In this document: in pieces, positions 1 to 12,621 of the stretch | Position numbering within the stretch: position 1 is the first letter of the stretch | How the letters are laid out: every line of letters starts with the position of its first letter | Origin: Orbilia blumenaviensis | Taxonomy: Eukaryota; Ascomycota; Orbiliomycetes; Orbiliales; Orbiliaceae | NCBI GenBank assembly: GCA_036872755.1 | Contig: JAVHNS010000001.1 | Coordinates: 1,240,001 to 1,304,000 of the forward strand | DNA length: 64,000 bases | Reading direction: 5' to 3' | The notes under the pieces: generated by a model | Seen by the model: the letters and a program-made list of their open reading frames with translations, nothing else | What the model was told of the DNA's origin: nothing | Database searches by the model: none | Position numbers and translations under genes: made by a program

Positions 1-3000
1 CACACCGGCCGACTGTAAAGAAGAAAAGCACTCTTCGGAGCATGTTGATGGTGCTAGTCTGGTCAAGATTTTTCTTGATTTTTCGCAAGGAATTGCCACT
101 GAAGAATTGGAGCTAGTTAAGGTGGGTAGGCTGCGCGAGAAGTATACTTTCGATTTCCCACCGGCCACCCCCCCCTCCTGCTCCTCTTCCCTTGCCTTGC
201 AGGCTTGCAGGGCTTGCAGGCTCCCAGGCGACAATGGCATTGACCCGGTGAAAAGTGAAAACTTGCACCGGAAACATGCCCAGTTGGAAGGAAAATCCAG
301 CACGAAATAAAAGAAAAAGACGGGTAAGGATAACGATCAGACTAATTTAACAATTTTACTCTTTATGGAAGTCAAGGCATACCCAGGCTCATCGAGGTCA
401 GGATATAATGTTATTAACATTATAATCCCAAGTAAATCGCTATTATTTCGCGACCACCCTTTTGCCGTTTAATTCGTTTACCTGAGTGGGGTTTCCTTTT
501 TTTTTTTTTTTTTTTCTCTTCTCTGCTTCGAGTCACCCTCTTGCGCCTGCTGTCTGGCTGTAAAATGCCCTTTTCGGCTGAAAATTCGATTTTTGACTTT
601 GCAAGTTGCATTTGCGACCTGGCGCCGTGCAGAGAAAAACAAGATGGCTAATGCAAGTCGCGCATGTATGTAGCGGAGCTCAAGCCATATCGCGGGGGAA
701 AAATGAGGGAAAGAAAAAAAGGTTTTCTCCCAGAATATTCCCATTCATTCAGGTATGGACAATGACAGCAGCGGCCATCAGCGGTAGTGGCTTGCCCGAA
801 ATAACGTCGCGACTGTGAAAGGAATGGGAATAACGCAGGTATGTCGCAAGGTTAAAAACCAAATTACTGGTAGCTCGGGTTTTAAAATGCAACAGGATTG
901 AATGGCGTTGACCTGAGACACAGCTTGCCTGTCCGCGTTCTTCACAAGCCGCCGCTTCCTGGCATCATCCTGATGCTGAAGCGTAAGGTTTATCAAAGAA
1001 ACCAGCGGCATGGCCTACGGACAGCTGCCAGAACTCTAGCGAGCAAATAAGATGGCCAAAATGTGAGTTGTACCACGGGGCGGCCAATAATATAAATTGT
1101 TCCCCGCCGATACCACCAAACCTTCAGACCAGTGTGGTACAAGGTCGTGAGATGCCATAAACAAAAGCAGAAACAGAGAAGCTGAAGAAAGTTCCATAGC
1201 CATATATCAGAAAGATTTTATGTTTGGAAACGCGCGGACCAATTCATCTATCTGCGAGATATAGCCCTATAACGTGCATGGGCCCTCGCCTCCCCATGAA
1301 ACCATGATATGATGAGATATATAGTGTTACCGCCGGGAAGGCATATATCAGAAAAAGACTTTTGAGGAGACGACATGGCAATTTTTCCAGTGCAATCGAC
1401 TATCAGTCCAATCGCAATGCGTGGTCTCAAAAAAACCTTGATGGGGAGGTAAGGGAAAAAATTCAAAAAAATCAAACTATTTCGCAAGGCCAGGCTCCAC
1501 TGTGTAGTGTATCCACGATCTCGACGGTTCAAATGAAAGGGCAGAAATGCGCAAAGGATATCAAATCAAAGTCTGCGTCAATAACAAAAGCAAATGAATA
1601 GCTCCCTCACCGGAGAACTTACCCATTCGAGATGTTTAATGTGAATACCGAGGCGGTAGATACAGTTGTGTGGTTTCTCGAGTTGTGCAATCGTCGTTTG
1701 AAAAGGTCATGAAGACATCATCCAATCAATTTTGCAAACTGCAAGGTGTGTAGAGTCTCGCAATCGAGTTTGTCGGTGGTACAGAGATGGAAAAGTATGA
1801 CGGGAATATGCGAGGGGGCTGTATGCGAAAAGGATGGAAGCTATAGAACACAGATACTGACTTGAAGCGCTCAATGAAGCAGAAACGAGAGGGTGGAGAG
1901 AGTATACGTCTTCGAGCTCGGACCGTGATCGGGCTCCAGTGTTTCGCGACTGGGAAACAATCTGGGGTTGGGTGGTGGATGGCAGCTCTTCTGGAAACGA
2001 CGGATAGCCCCGAAGAGCCTGAAGAAACAATAGTGTTTCGATATTGAGATCCAGTCGCCGCTACTATAGCTGTATCTTCGCGACGCCAAAATAAATTAAT
2101 AGAAACGGCGCTGGATGGTCCGAGCAGTTTGATATTGTTTCCCCGGAAAAGAATCGAAACTTGGTTCCGAGATCGATGTAGAGAATGAATTAATAATGGT
2201 GGTTGCAAAGTTTCACGTCGTGTCGACTAGATAATCGCTATGCTTAATACGCAAGACGTAAGACTGGAGAAGGGCATTAGTAAATGTCGCTAAGGGATAA
2301 TGGAAATGTTTTTCATGGCCTGTCTATAGTATAAATCATCTGGCCCTGTGCGACTAGATCTGGCTCGAAAGGGCATATATTGAATATTGCTTTTTCTCCC
2401 TTCTTTTTTTTTTACCTTTAACTAGCTTGTCTCTGACTTGTCTTATCCTATCATCACCCACCCACACTACTGAACTTCAAACCAGAATTGATAGGAGTGC
2501 AATCAAATTTGTTAGTTTATCGTCCTTTATGGGTAACGCAGGCCCTGCTAGCCAGATGTCCAGACCTACTGTACAGTGTTCACTTGACACACTTAAGTAG
2601 TATATAACAGTATACTATCCGTATTATACGTAATGAGGAGTTGGGAACAAAGGAATACTACGTGGCATAGCATGCTAGCAGCTACGTCCCGCTAAGACAC
2701 TAAGGCCGTCAACGGGATAATAATAGTGTTATAGTCCTAAACTACGGAACGGAACTTAAGGATTTTGCATTCGTTTTCTACTAATACATGCATTTGGTCT
2801 GAAGATATGGAACGGCCTAGTTCGGGCGACCTTTAGATTGAGGAGCGCGGCAGGCGCATTGGATGTCGTAACAGGGACCCAAGTGGAGCATCTCTCTGGT
2901 GGTGTGCTCAACCCCTCATCCATCGTATTCGATTATAATAATTCAGGGTGGAAGGGATAGGAGGGGAACAAGTATTATCCGTAGCCATTGAAGTCGAACC

Positions 3001-6000
3001 TGGAATTCGGTACCCAACTTGCCCTTTAATGACGACAAAAGAGGGAGATCGAAGGGCCGGTCATGCCCTTTTTTCTCTTTCTCCTTCTCGCTATCCACTT
3101 GGGTCGCTCCCATTCTCCCGCTGCATCTTTGACATGGCCGTGGTCGACTTGCAGGTTCCCAGCGGTCTGGCCTCTCCTCGCGCTCCCCAAATTACTCAAC
3201 ACACGCATGGAATAGCACACCCACTCAGCCGGGTTAATTGTAGGTTAAGGACTAGAGCCAATTTGTCCTAAAGGTTGTTTCTTTTGCTCCCAAAGAATCT
3301 GGAAAAGACGTATTTCGGCTGCCAGTTCGCCCGCCATTCACGAGCTCGCCATCTATGTACCAAACGGTACACGGGACAGCCAGTTAATTTACTTTAGTTC
3401 AGACCGCGAAGTCTTTGATAGACCATGATCATCTGAAGCGCTCAAGCATTTGTTTCACGGTTTGTTCCTTAACAGCCCGTCATATTAACATATATCACCA
3501 CTACAATATTACTTGAAAAAACGTTTAACGGCTATTAGCTTATCAGTTTCTGCGCAGAGGATTATCATTTTATCATTCCCGGGCCTCTGTCCGAGTGCAC
3601 TGACTTCCGAGCCAAGGAAAAAGAAATGAAGAACCCGAAACAATTTTAATCAAAGTTCCTCGTCGAGATCGAGCACAGGCGATTCCCTGAAACCCTGCAA
3701 GATCCAGATTCTTGTTGTAATAAATCGCCGTCGTCATAAGAATTCGTCGGTTGAATAGCTTTCAATGTGATTTCGCTTTCCCGAAGAAAAATATCCATGG
3801 AAGGATGGGCTTTCCAGAAGCTGATCTATTTCCAACAGCTCAGCTTGAGATCTACCCCGCCGCCCAACCGCACGGAGACATATCACCCGCGCCTCCCTTA
3901 AAGCTTAAGAGAGTCCACGTATAGAGGGGCCAAATACGCCATGAAGTCAAAAAATAGTATTTAGACGTCGTATGGTAAGACAGGTTCGAAGGCGAAGAGG
4001 TCTAAGATTCTATTTATTGAACGAAATGATCCGATGTCGACGGCGTTTTATAGGCTGGTGTTATATAAAGTAAGTAACAAAAAAAAAACCTCCCACCGAG
4101 GACAACCTATTCTGGAGATAACGAATTCCACGCTGTAACCTTGTTGTTGGAATGTTAAATGTTGAGTGGGCAGCTGATCTTCTTTGCACCAAACTGGGAT
4201 TCCCGTATGCCGCTGCAAGGACCAGATTTAGCCGACCAAATGAGAAGCCAGGCCTATCCGTCCATCATGCATGAGCCACGTTGGGGAGTGTCCCAGTCCT
4301 GATCAAGAAGGTCACTCAGGAAAAGGTTCGTGTTTATCGAACTCAAGACACTTTTGCGCTGCGTACTTCGCCCCTCAAATCGATGGAACAGATGTCTCCG
4401 ATGGAAAAGTAAAAAAAAAAAAGAAGGTTAAGCTTAGGTATGGGCTTTTGGTTTTAGTGCGGTGGGAGTCCACACGATTCGGCGAACTAAAGCGGTATCG
4501 TTAACTAGTTGCATCGTGGACACGTACGAATTGTATGCACGGCTCTATTTCTCCTCCCGCCTTTGCCGTCGCTTGTGATATTGATTTCGGTTCGGCACAT
4601 GCAATGATGTAGGCTTGCAGAGATGCAGAGATCAGGTGTCCGTACACTTTAAACCCGCACACCCTCTCATTCGCTAATGGTCACGCTTTATTGGTCGCCG
4701 AGCCTTTCGTGGCTATTACTTTTACTCGTTTGGGATATTGAATTTATAATCTTGTCGACAGCGCTTTATACAAGCCTGAATATTGCTAATTCGATGGCTT
4801 TTTAGTGCGATATAATATATAACAGCTAGTAAGTCCAAATCAATACCCTTCTAGTATAAGAATTCCTGGTTGGGACCTGACTAGAGCTTTATTGAAAAAC
4901 TGTTGGATTCGGATCAGGTACCACCAGTACTTTCCGTGACATCGGAATGTGGTCTTAGATCTAACTCATTATTGCCAATAGCCAGAGGTCGGTTTTTTGA
5001 GAAGATACACCCCTTGCAGAACAATTTCAAGCCAAGTCTAGAGAAGCAAGGAAAAATGCAGATATTAGGCAATCGATTGGTTGCGCCGACCTCTTGAAGA
5101 GAGAAAATTTTCATTCCCTGCATCGATCTTACTTGACGGCGCATTACCTAATGTCATCGTTGCAAGATTATTGGCTGTCGACGCGTTTGGGTTTGCAATG
5201 GCGTATCGTTAGGTCATTGTCTTTGGGAAGATTTTTTATCGTATTTTGGGCGCGGCAGGGCTCTCAAATCCTAAGTACGAATGCAACAGATATCACATTG
5301 CTACCTAGAATTAAACACGTGCTGGATTAACCAAAGTTCGAATCCCCCCCTCGCTGCTGTCGTGATATCCCTCAGAGTGCTAAGAGTACCAGTTAGACTG
5401 ACCAATGCAATATTTCCCTCGGCAGCAGATGAAGCTCTACGATATTGCGATAATCTCTTTTTTACACCGCGGTCCGGTCCACGCCCATAGAAATTCATTA
5501 GCAGGATACAAAATTAGGAAGTTGCAACAGCCGCCTCGCCAAGCAGCAAATTCAGAACCGCTGATTCGCCAAACCATCTAAAAAATTCCCCGACCCTCTC
5601 AAAGAGCCTGGACGTGTGGCCCTTGCCCAGCTCAGAGCCTTCCCGCCAGCAGGCATGATGCGAGAAACCTTCAACCAACGTATTACATGCAGAGATTGGC
5701 TGCGACCCATTCCTGTCATGGTTGGGCTAGCGACATTTTCCATTCTTACCTGAAACCGTCCCCTGGTGAAACCCTCATCTGGCGAGCGAGCACTGGTTTC
5801 CCTATCGTGGAGCCAAGCTCCCGCATTCGAGGCTCGACAGCCAAACATGCTTGTTGCAACATGCGCAACATGTCGACCATTCGCAGGAAGCTAACGCCTT
5901 GCCATGCGAACGTCCACGTCTATCCAAACACTGACTTACCCGATTCATCCAACGTGGAAATGCATGTTCGCGCTGCTAACGGTAAATCAAGCATGACTCT

Positions 6001-6754
6001 GCACCACAGTTGCCCCGTCGGTTAGGTGTTTGTGCAGCCAATGCTAGAGCTACAACAACGGGGACCCCTGCGAAGATGTTTCTTCGTCTGAGGTCCGGTT
6101 CCCTCTTAAAAGCTAGAAACATCCTCGTGCCTTACCTGCAAACGTCTTCTGACGCTTTTGAAGGTTTCTGTGAAACCGGTCTTTCATGAGAGATCTCGGG
6201 TCTCTTGACTTTCCTTTTGTTAGTGTTTGCCTGCTTGCGTTTCGGCCTTCCATTCTTTTCTCCGACAATCGATTGCAATCGATCTTCTTTTCAACATTCC
6301 TTTATTTCGATTCTCCATATCTGGTATATTAGCAGCATTGATTTGTCTGCTTCGACATTTTAAACGTCATTCATTCCTTCTTGCATTTTGCGTTGCAGGG
6401 GCGTTGGCTACCTAATCCAATATCAGCATATCACAGAGTTCAAGCCAATAGCACTGAGGAACTTCATACCGTTTCATATAAACAAAACCTGAAGATCGGT
6501 CAGCCTTATTCAACAACTCTGTTGTCACTCTCGCCAAAAGAAGGGATTGCATCCTAAAATCTTGCCTTTTCAGATTCTATACTTTTTCAAAGTTGATTTT
6601 CAACGTTGACGTCTGAAGTGGGGAGGATAGGATACGTTGGTATCGAACCGCTACATATTATAATACCACGTCTGGAACTATCGATAAGGGATTTCACACT
6701 GGCTTGTGGGATCTCTTTTGCACCTTTTTATTCTTCTTTTTCTACGATTCGACG
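1..6754. other. Gene-poor 6.7 kb region
   Basis: I find no protein gene, tRNA or rRNA that I can support here. Open frames are short, overlap in competing frames (for example around 1700-2200 on the minus strand) and show no recognisable domain or credible splice chain. There are homopolymer tracts (a T tract near 499-521, A tracts near 4079-4089 and 4411-4420). The last several hundred bases presumably hold the promoter and 5' leader of the membrane-protein gene that starts at 6755. Decayed transposon sequence or a non-coding RNA cannot be excluded by eye. Confidence 0.5.
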
Positions 6755-8284
6755 ATGTCGCGGAAGATTCTGGTAATCTCGAGTGCGATTATACTTTTTC
6801 ATATTCCTGGGATACTGTCGCAGTCAACATCAACACTACCGTCGTTCACTAGTTCAGCGCCATCTCCAACATCGACTGCACGACAAAACGCGGACTCGCA
6901 GGTAGAAATATTTTGGAAAACGAATTGGCATTGGTTTTTGATCGGGATTTTGTCGGCTCTTGTGCCCATTTTGCTATGGGCAATCCTTGGACCAGGAAGG
7001 AGGTGGTATAGGAAGAGAAGATACAGGTCGGCACCAATACAATGGGATAGGGTTGGGAATGAAAGATTTCAGAGTCCTTCTATGAGGGAAGTCGAAGGGT
7101 TTTCAAGCGCCCGAGGCTCTGGGTCTTCTGTCGCAAGTTCAAGACTGGCTCTAAGTTTGAATGCTGCTGCTCCTGGCGAGCAAGATATTGAAACAGCTGC
7201 CGCAATCGCTTCCCCAAAGTCGCCATCTGCATATATTCACAGGGAGCGAATGATGAGAAATGATAGCTCGGAGGCGGTGATAGGATTAGTGCAACCTCAA
7301 ATTCACTCCGCTCGACCACAGGGCCTCATGCCACCAAACAAACCTGCGGATAGAAACTCGACTGGATCGCTTGGACCTCCAGATCCGCATGTGCACAGAG
7401 CGCACCCAAAGTATAATACTTTTCAAAGGTACTCTCGACAACATAAAAAGCGCCATCTGTCAATGACGCAACATGCCCAACAAAATCCTGCACCCCAGAC
7501 ATCAAATACTGAAATACGACAACAATCCATGGATCTCCTTCAAACCCAAATCCCACACCGGAAACCTCTGTCAGCCCAACCCCGAGAATATGTTCCGACA
7601 GCTGCTGGTATGCGGGCAAGCCAACAAATATTTCTTCCACAGCCACCAAAATCCACTCCTTATCATATTAGACAGGGTTCATATCATAGCGACCACAACC
7701 GCTCTGCATCATGGCATAATATGATGCACCGTGGATCTGTTCAAGCTAATCCATATGGTTTGCAAACCCGTCATGTCTCAGTAGATGGATATCATCCAAT
7801 ATCCGAGCCAATGACTATCCCCGCTGCTCCAACTCCGACTTCAGAAAATACACCCCGTCGTTCGACTTCCCGGGGCCGTCTTCAAAAACCACAACATATG
7901 AATCCTCGGAGTACCAACCACCACATTCACCAAAAACAATCAGAGCCACCAAAAGCTAGGGAAGAGCCTCAAGTTTCATTCTACCGCATGCCACAGTCTT
8001 CCCGTGAAAGTCTAGGAAGACCACGTGCGTCTTCAAACCCTTCATCTGTTCCTGATGTCCCCCCACTTCCACAGCAGCCTACATATCCAAAACTTGCATA
8101 TCCAGCCCGGAGTGCAATGAGCAGCAGAAGCCATCAGCAACGAGACGAAAAAGTATATGGCACAGAAACCGGCTATAGCTTCTCTATCTCTGGTGGAAAC
8201 CCACCAGCAAAATCTGTAAAATTTGCAGCTCTTCCACAACTTAGCAGCAGCGCGCCAACACGGCTACCTATCCGCCATTTTTAA
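6755..8284 (+). CDS. Single-pass membrane protein with Ser/Thr-rich ectodomain (hypothetical)
   Basis: A 509-residue protein in one exon. The first ATG of the open frame is at 6755; the frame upstream opens only with TTG. Residues 1-22 form a cleavable-looking signal peptide ending in GILS. A short Ser/Thr/Pro-rich stretch follows (about 23-45), then one strong membrane segment (about 58-79) and a basic stop-transfer run (RRWYRKRRYR). The remaining 410 residues are low-complexity, rich in Ser, Pro, His and Gln, with a proline-rich PPLPQQP stretch near the C-terminus that could bind SH3 domains. This is the topology of fungal cell-wall sensors and signalling mucins (Mid2/WSC-like), but I see no WSC cysteine pattern, so a sensor role is inference from topology only. 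I do not recognise the family. It is convergent with the PARG gene. Confidence 0.8.
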   Translation: MSRKILVISSAIILFHIPGILSQSTSTLPSFTSSAPSPTSTARQNADSQVEIFWKTNWHWFLIGILSALVPILLWAILGPGRRWYRKRRYRSAPIQWDRVGNERFQSPSMREVEGFSSARGSGSSVASSRLALSLNAAAPGEQDIETAAAIASPKSPSAYIHRERMMRNDSSEAVIGLVQPQIHSARPQGLMPPNKPADRNSTGSLGPPDPHVHRAHPKYNTFQRYSRQHKKRHLSMTQHAQQNPAPQTSNTEIRQQSMDLLQTQIPHRKPLSAQPREYVPTAAGMRASQQIFLPQPPKSTPYHIRQGSYHSDHNRSASWHNMMHRGSVQANPYGLQTRHVSVDGYHPISEPMTIPAAPTPTSENTPRRSTSRGRLQKPQHMNPRSTNHHIHQKQSEPPKAREEPQVSFYRMPQSSRESLGRPRASSNPSSVPDVPPLPQQPTYPKLAYPARSAMSSRSHQQRDEKVYGTETGYSFSISGGNPPAKSVKFAALPQLSSSAPTRLPIRHF

Positions 8285-8651
8285 AGGATAACCGCTCTCT
8301 TCCTCTCATTTGTTTAGAAGAATCAATTCCTTGATACCAACTTTTCATTTTTGATACCTTAATGTATTTAACTGCATAGCGACTGAAAGGCGATTTTGGA
8401 AAGTTGCTTTTATTTTTTCTTTCGGCGGCATTTCTGTGGCGTTTATTTTATCTTTTATTTGGTTGAGGGATTTCCGACTTTTTCAGAATATCCCGGTAGA
8501 TGTCGACAAGTGGCATCATTTTCTTCTAAAGCCGTTCTGAAAGGGCGAATGTATTTATATTCTATTCTATTTTATGAACCTATATATCCCTTCAAATATA
8601 TATAACTTTTCCTCCTAATCGTCCAGCCAGTATCTAAAATAGAGGAAGTGT

Positions 8652-10160
8652 TTATATCACATGCGGCCGCCCAATCTCCAGTGCATCGACGATGGCCTCA
8701 AGAATACCGTTACTTGCCGGGTTTGTATCCGCAATCCCTAGCAATACCCTCCATAAATCATCTGCTCCAACTTCACTATCTTGAATCCTCTCCAACTTTT
8801 CTTTCCAACAAATCTCCTTAGCATCTATTACAAACTGCTTTACCAAAAACACCAACTCTGCTCTCTGTCCCTCTTCTAATCTTGCGGCCGCAAAGCTTGC
8901 CGCAACCCATAGTATCAATAATTTTACCCTAACATCTCCACCAAATGCGCCACTTCCCCAAGGTGTGGCTATTATTCTTTGATTCTTTCCGTATTTTTTT
9001 GCTTGTGAGTCAAACACACCAGAGAACCCAGTATATGCCTTCAATAAATCCTGTTGTGGAACACCTTGAAGGAAGTCCGGTAAGCTCCGGCTTCCATCCT
9101 CTGACTCAGGTACTTCAACAGTATCCAATTCCGTAGCATTAAGGAACAAAAAAGTATTTGCCCTTATTTTATTTTTCGTATTTTCGTTCTCATAGTCTTC
9201 GCGGTCGTAGCTACTGTCTAACTGAGCGGTTCGTCCATGTCCCGTAAATATCGCGGTGGGTATAAATCCATTTCCCGTGGAAGCTGTGACTGCTAATGCT
9301 GTGTTTGCTTGTAATGGTGGTGTAAACGTAGAAACTGGTAGGAGTTCTGGTATGCTCGCTAGAATTCTTTCTTCTTGGGTAGCTGAGGGACCGTGGCCGA
9401 TGAGTCTGTGGGATGATATTATGTATGTTGTGTGATAGTTGTCGGTTGGGAGTTTAGTTGCCGGGAAGTCTTCTTCGTTGGGAAGTTCAAGGATTATGAG
9501 AGGAATGAGGGGTGTTTTGGTGGTGAGAGAGGGAGGAGATTGAGTATGGCAAAGATGGAAATTGAATTCTTGAGATTGAAGGGTTGTTTCGGATTGCATG
9601 AAGTGATCGAGGCAGATATTGGTGTATGTCCTCTTTGGTTCTCTATTCCCATCGGCATCTGAGAACCATGATGTGAGATTTACGCCACCCCAATCGTTCC
9701 ATTTGGGGATTGGTAAAGTTAGAAGAAGTTGATGAGAAAGAATGGATAGCAAATGAGCTTTGGTGTATGTTCTCGTTTCTTCGGGTTTGAGCGGAGGAAG
9801 GGAACCGGATGGGAAGAAGGTGGGTAACTTAGATGCAAAATTAACTATAAACCCTATGCGGGTCGCTTGGTCCGATACAGAAGTTATACATGATTTTAAA
9901 ATGTTTAGATTAGGGTCAGGACGGTTATGAAGAGTGTATGAGAGGTCAGAGATTATGGATACAAACTCGCTGATCAAAGATTCAGGCGATACATTTTTGG
10001 AAGCGGACCGAAATTTACTGAAGATATGAGATTCAAGAATTGGATAAACTGGGGTGGGGTAGTCGTCTGCATCTATAAGTCCCAGGGGATCATCTGTGGT
10101 GAAATATGGGTGGTTCGGCAGGAGGAGAGGCTCGAATTCCGAGGCCTCGACAGCCATCAT
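8652..10160 (-). CDS. Poly(ADP-ribose) glycohydrolase (PARG family)
   Basis: An intron-less gene of about 502 codons from ATG 10160. ATG 10157 and an upstream in-frame ATG at 10223 are also possible; the frame further up opens only with TTG. PARG removes poly(ADP-ribose) from proteins. Counting from the open frame's upstream end, the catalytic QEE sits at about 310-312 in an ATQEERI context followed by IPELLPVS, matching the PARG pattern QEEI...PEL. The second signature, TPWGSGAFGGDVRVKLLILW, is near 447-466 and closely matches the GAFGGD block of animal PARGs. The glycine triplet normally just before QEE reads GHGPSAT, so this loop is divergent. Length and motif order fit the canonical eukaryotic type rather than the short bacterial type. 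It shares a roughly 470-bp divergent promoter with UBA4. Family assignment is firm; activity is inferred. Confidence 0.85.
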   Translation of the reverse strand: MMAVEASEFEPLLLPNHPYFTTDDPLGLIDADDYPTPVYPILESHIFSKFRSASKNVSPESLISEFVSIISDLSYTLHNRPDPNLNILKSCITSVSDQATRIGFIVNFASKLPTFFPSGSLPPLKPEETRTYTKAHLLSILSHQLLLTLPIPKWNDWGGVNLTSWFSDADGNREPKRTYTNICLDHFMQSETTLQSQEFNFHLCHTQSPPSLTTKTPLIPLIILELPNEEDFPATKLPTDNYHTTYIISSHRLIGHGPSATQEERILASIPELLPVSTFTPPLQANTALAVTASTGNGFIPTAIFTGHGRTAQLDSSYDREDYENENTKNKIRANTFLFLNATELDTVEVPESEDGSRSLPDFLQGVPQQDLLKAYTGFSGVFDSQAKKYGKNQRIIATPWGSGAFGGDVRVKLLILWVAASFAAARLEEGQRAELVFLVKQFVIDAKEICWKEKLERIQDSEVGADDLWRVLLGIADTNPASNGILEAIVDALEIGRPHVI

Positions 10161-10629
10161 GAAGTGTTTTTGATAATGCGTTGTGTTGTCCAAAATACCA
10201 CACTGAAGCACTTTCACGTGCATGCGGTGACACAGGCAGAAAGCTGCAAGCGGAATTATTTCTTTCGAAAAGTTAACTGTAAAAGCTGCTGCCTTGCTAT
10301 TCAACTACCGTCAGAAGAGTTAGACGAAGATAGCAGGGAGTTCCGTTGTTGTATTAGCGCTCGCGTTCCGTCGAAGAGCTGCGTATGCATGTCGAGACGC
10401 CCGTCTATTTAGAGCCTGGATCTATAAAAAGGTGATTCAGCGTCTGGTTGGCGTGATTCAGGATTAGAATCTTTTGAGCTAAGTTTGCGCCATTGTTAGC
10501 TGCGACGGAGCACAAAAAAAGGAACCAAAACTTAAACATCTAAAACTTGTTAACTCCAGAATTATTCGAATTCGCGAACCAAAATCAGTGGACAACTGGC
10601 CGGCTGCAAAGCGCTAAAAATACATAGTC
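10161..10629. promoter_or_regulatory. Divergent promoter region between PARG and UBA4
   Basis: About 470 bp separate the two start codons, so both 5' leaders and promoters lie here. A TATAAAA sequence occurs near 10422, about 200 bp upstream of the UBA4 ATG. No other element was recognised with confidence. Confidence 0.5.
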
Positions 10630-12279
10630 ATGGAGAAGTTTTCGCTAGGATCGGAAAACCTCGACCTTCGAATACGGATTGCAGAGCTTGAGAGGGAGCT
10701 CGCGGAGTATCGTAGTGGGACAGTTGCGAATTCGAACGGGCATGCGACACATGCAGTTAATGAGGATGATGAAGATGAAGAAGAGGAGGACTTGGCCCCA
10801 CAGAATCAAGATGACAAAGCTGTCAGGCTTGACCTCGACGAATTTCGCCGGTATGGACGACAGATGATTATGTCGGAAGTTGGACTAGATGGTATGATAT
10901 CTTGATACGTAAATTGAAGGTTTTGAGAAATAATTAATTCAAATATAGGTCAACTGCAGCTTAAGCGGTCTAAAGTACTCCTCATCGGAGCTGGAGGACT
11001 TGGTTGTCCAGCTGCAGCATATCTTGCTGGTGCGGGCATCGGCACGATCGGAATCGTAGACCACGATCTCGTCGAGCCATCTAATTTACACCGACAGATA
11101 ATGCATACAGTCGAAAAAGTCGGGCAGCCAAAAGTCAAGTCGATAATCTCATCATTGAAGCGTATTAACCCGAACCCGAAGTACATTGCTCACAACTATG
11201 CACTGACACCGGAAAATTCCATCGATACCTTGGAGAAGTATGATCTGGTTTTGGACTGCACAGATTCGCCTCAGACAAGGTACATGATATCGGACGCTTG
11301 CATACTACTCGGGAAACCGTTGGTTTCGGCGTCAGCACTACGGTCTGATGGACAACTGGTTGTTTTAAATAATCCACCAGGAGAAGGGCCCTGCTACAGA
11401 TGCGTGTTCCCAAGACCACCGCCACCGGATTCGGTATTAAGCTGTGGAGAAGGTGGGGTATTGGGCCCAGTCGTGGGCGCTATGGGGGTTCTGATGTCAA
11501 CCGAAGCTCTGAAAGTTTTGCTTTCTAAAGCCGATAAGAAGAAGCGACGGAAACCAGCGCACTTATCACCGGATATACGGCCAGCGGATGCAAAGGATGC
11601 CACCAAGAAAGAAGAAACACCTGAGCCGAAAAAGTTCTATATGACGATATATTCTGCATTTTCTGAGACACCCTTTAGGACAATAAGAATGTTTGGAAAG
11701 AGGAAGACTTGTCAGGCTTGTTCACCTGTTGCTACGATTACGAAGGAGTCCATGAAGAATGGGTCGTTGGATTACGTGGCTTTCTGTGGGGGGAAGGGAA
11801 GTGGGAAATATCCACCACTAAGAAAAGACGAAATAATAAATGTGGAGGAATATAACAAACTCCGCGAGAATAAAGAAGGAGGCATATTGATTGATGTGAG
11901 GGATGATATCCAATTCGGGATGTGTGCTTTGGAGAATAGTATAAGTAAGAATTTGAACACGAGGTTGGATATTCTCTCATTGGCTCGGGCTAATTTTGGT
12001 GATTTAGATGTTCCGATCACGACAATTCTAACATTACCAATAGCACCGGAGAATGACGGGACGGATGGAGGGGAGAGAACTCCGATACCTATACCGTCTT
12101 GGCTGCCTAGGGATGCTTCTATACCGATATATTTTATTTGCAGGCTTGGGAATGATTCTCGAATAGCGGTACAGAGGCTTAAAAAGAGCGGATTAGTCAA
12201 AGGGAATGTTATAAAGGACATTAAAGGTGGATTGTGGGAGTGGTCGAGAAAAGTCGACAAGTCATTTCCACTGTACTAG
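10630..12279 (+). CDS. uba4: Adenylyltransferase-sulfurtransferase Uba4/MOCS3 (CnxF)
   Basis: Two exons, 10630-10891 and 10949-12279, encode 530 residues; the 57-bp intron is GTATGA...ATAG and the phase agrees. The enzyme activates the ubiquitin-like carriers Urm1 and MOCS2A/CnxG as adenylates and then transfers sulfur, feeding tRNA wobble thiolation and molybdopterin synthesis in the cytosol. The N-terminal E1/ThiF domain has the nucleotide-binding GAGGLG at 101-106, zinc-binding pairs CYRC (236, 239) and CQAC (342, 345), and a candidate catalytic Cys 253 in CGEGGVLG. A C-terminal rhodanese domain has its active-site loop CRLGNDS with Cys 485. Residues 1-60 contain a coiled-coil start and a run of Asp/Glu, as in other fungal Uba4 proteins. 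Length is slightly above the usual 440-480, mostly from the acidic N-terminus and a Lys-rich insert near 284-316. Confidence 0.96.
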
Positions 12280-12621
12280 CCAACATATCATGATAACCAC
12301 TTCACAATATATCATCGGCCCTACAGGCCTATGAGATACAGTCGGGGTTTCTGTATCTGATAACCATTAATACCACGCCCCATGCGCTGATATTTCACTC
12401 GATATACACGTATATGTGCACACGACACGACCAATTTAAACATACTATCCAAACCATGTCCCTGGCCATGTGGAATTGTGGTGTTTGGCAGTGTTGTGGT
12501 TCTGCGCCAAGCCGGCCACGCTTTGAGCCGACAGCTTCGACTTCCCTTTTCCTCCTTAAAACCTTCACACTTTTCCCTTGCAAGTGGCCGACTTCTCAAG
12601 GTGTCCTCACCTTTGACCATC

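Noticed and set aside
1707..2208. Minus-strand frames of 107 and 160 codons
   Set aside because: They overlap in different frames, show no domain and lack splice sites; likely chance.
2690..2900. Possible rRNA-like segment
   Set aside because: No stretch matches conserved rRNA cores that I recognise, and no repeat structure was seen.
5330..5350. GTTCGAATCC tRNA T-loop-like motif
   Set aside because: The flanking bases do not form the T-stem, and no D-arm or acceptor stem can be drawn around it.
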